Source: Elusimicrobiota bacterium (GTDB taxonomy: Bacteria > Elusimicrobiota > Elusimicrobia > UBA1565 > UBA9628). From it: a stretch of DNA of 6,151 nt. The notes under the pieces were generated by a model that saw only the letters and a list, made by a program, of their open reading frames with translations, had not been told where the DNA came from and made no database searches. The position numbers and the translations under genes were made by a program. This document shows, one piece after another, positions 5,368 to 6,151 of the stretch. How positions within the stretch are numbered: the first letter of the stretch is position 1; each line of letters begins with the position of its first letter. The stretch is taken from the NCBI GenBank assembly GCA_023249695.1, contig JAHFCD010000157.1, forward strand, positions 1-6,151. Direction: 5' to 3'.

Positions 5368-6151
5368 TTACTTCTTCGCGGCGCCGGGTTTGACGGCGGC
5401 TTTGATGATGTTACCCATCTTGTCCTTCTTGATGAGGGACTTGACGGTGTCAATGCGGACCTTCTTGCTCTTGACGGTCTCGTAGATCGTCACGAGGCCG
5501 CCGCGGGGGCCGGGGACGGCGCCCGCGACGTAGATCAGGTTCTTCTCGGCGTCGACGGAGACGACCTCGATTTTAATGGTCGACGTGATGACGTTGCCGA
5601 GATGGCCGGCCATGCGCTGGCCGGGCATCACGCGTCCGAGGGAGCGGCGGGAAGCCAAAGACCCCGGCGAGCGCTCCTTGTCCGACGCGCCGTGCGAGGC
5701 GGGCAGACCCTTGAAGTTGTGGCGCTTCATGACGCCGGCGAAGCCCTTGCCTTTGCAGACGCCCTGCACGTCGACGTAGTCGCCGGTCTTGAAGGTGTCG
5801 GCGAGAACGGTCTGGCCGGCCTCGAGGCCGGCGAGGTTCGCGGCGCGAATCTCGCGCACGTACTTCTGCGAGCCGACGCCCGCCGCCTTGAACTGGCCGC
5901 GCTCGGCCGAGTTCCGGGACTTGTCCTTGATCGTGCCGAAGCCGAGCTGCACGGCGTTGTAGCCGTCCTTGGCGTCGGCGGTCTTGACCCGGAGCACGGG
6001 GCAAGGTCCGGCCTGGATCACGGTCACGCCGTAAAGGTTCTGATCCTTGGGGTGGAAGATCTGCGTCATGCCGATCTTTTCGCCCAGGATGGCGCGGAAC
6101 GTCGCGGGAGTCTTCTTGATTCCGCCCGTCGCCGCCGCCGTCGCTTCCGTC
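5368..6151 (-). CDS. rplC: 50S ribosomal protein L3 (uL3), start codon beyond window edge
   Basis: L3 starts large-subunit assembly, and its extended loop reaches the peptidyl-transferase centre. The visible part is 260 residues, entering from the right edge already in frame. ILGEKIGMTQIFHPKD (about visible residues 21-36) matches the conserved start region of L3, so an internal ATG at 6069 is not the true start; starting there would remove the first beta-strand. At least 17 further residues precede the E. coli-equivalent Met1 without any ATG, GTG or TTG. The central block is FKGLPASHGASDKERSPGSL (about 146-165), then SRRSLGRVMPGQRMAGHLG. The E. coli Gln150 methylated by PrmB is His here (MAGHLG), as in many bacteria. 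After the usual AVPGPRGGLV end there is an extra basic tail of some 35 residues ending KPGAAKK. The stop TAA lies 9 nt before rplD. Confidence 0.97.
   Translation of the reverse strand, partial: TEATAAATGGIKKTPATFRAILGEKIGMTQIFHPKDQNLYGVTVIQAGPCPVLRVKTADAKDGYNAVQLGFGTIKDKSRNSAERGQFKAAGVGSQKYVREIRAANLAGLEAGQTVLADTFKTGDYVDVQGVCKGKGFAGVMKRHNFKGLPASHGASDKERSPGSLASRRSLGRVMPGQRMAGHLGNVITSTIKIEVVSVDAEKNLIYVAGAVPGPRGGLVTIYETVKSKKVRIDTVKSLIKKDKMGNIIKAAVKPGAAKK

Noticed and set aside
4965..5453. Minus-strand frames inside rplD and rplC in other phases (for example 162 codons)
   Set aside because: Out-of-frame Ser/Arg/Pro-rich readings of L4 and L3, whose own frames are intact and conserved.
1..6151. 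Possible alternative genetic code or frameshifted ribosomal genes
   Set aside because: All thirteen frames are intact across conserved regions, and both TGA and TAA end genes at expected family C-termini, so the standard code fits.

Overview
The window is a stretch of the main bacterial ribosomal-protein cluster (S10-spc region), read entirely from the minus strand. Thirteen genes lie head to tail in the canonical order rplC-rplD-rplW-rplB-rpsS-rplV-rpsC-rplP-rpmC-rpsQ-rplN-rplX-rplE (L3, L4, L23, L2, S19, L22, S3, L16, L29, S17, L14, L24, L5). The first (L3) enters from the right edge without its start codon, and the last (L5) leaves through the left edge without its C-terminus. Nothing on the plus strand looks real: the long plus-strand reading frames, up to about 358 codons, are antisense shadows of GC-rich conserved genes.

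The organism is a bacterium: the proteins have bacterial-type sequences and order. The DNA is GC-rich with G/C-ending codons, yet nine of the twelve visible stop codons are TAA and three are TGA, as expected for highly expressed genes using the standard code. The L2, L3 and L22 sequences do not look like those of the best-known phyla. Features such as DHPLGGG in L2, SDKERSPGSLASRRSLGRV in L3 and PAPQGR in L22 suggest a less-studied lineage. Elusimicrobiota is a low-confidence guess from memory.

Packing is very tight. Gaps run from 27 nt (rpsS-rplV) down to 1 nt (rpsC-rplP and rplN-rplX), with 4-nt start/stop overlaps at rpmC-rpsQ (GTGA) and rpsQ-rplN (ATGA). There is no room for the separate spc promoter that E. 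coli has before rplN, so S10 and spc genes are probably one transcription unit here. No terminator, RNA gene, mobile element, repeat array or non-coding stretch over 27 nt is present.

The products all join the ribosome. L3, L4, L2, L16 and L14 help build or border the peptidyl-transferase and factor-binding regions of the large subunit. L22, L4, L23, L29 and L24 lie around the peptide exit tunnel. S19, S3 and S17 belong to the small subunit. I see no undescribed biological system. The points worth a second look are Ala/Lys-rich N-terminal extensions on several proteins (about 50 residues on L5, at least 17 on L3, about 13 on S17), a 7-residue insertion in the L22 tunnel hairpin, a His-to-Leu change in the DHPHGGG motif of L2, and a C-terminal basic tail on L3.
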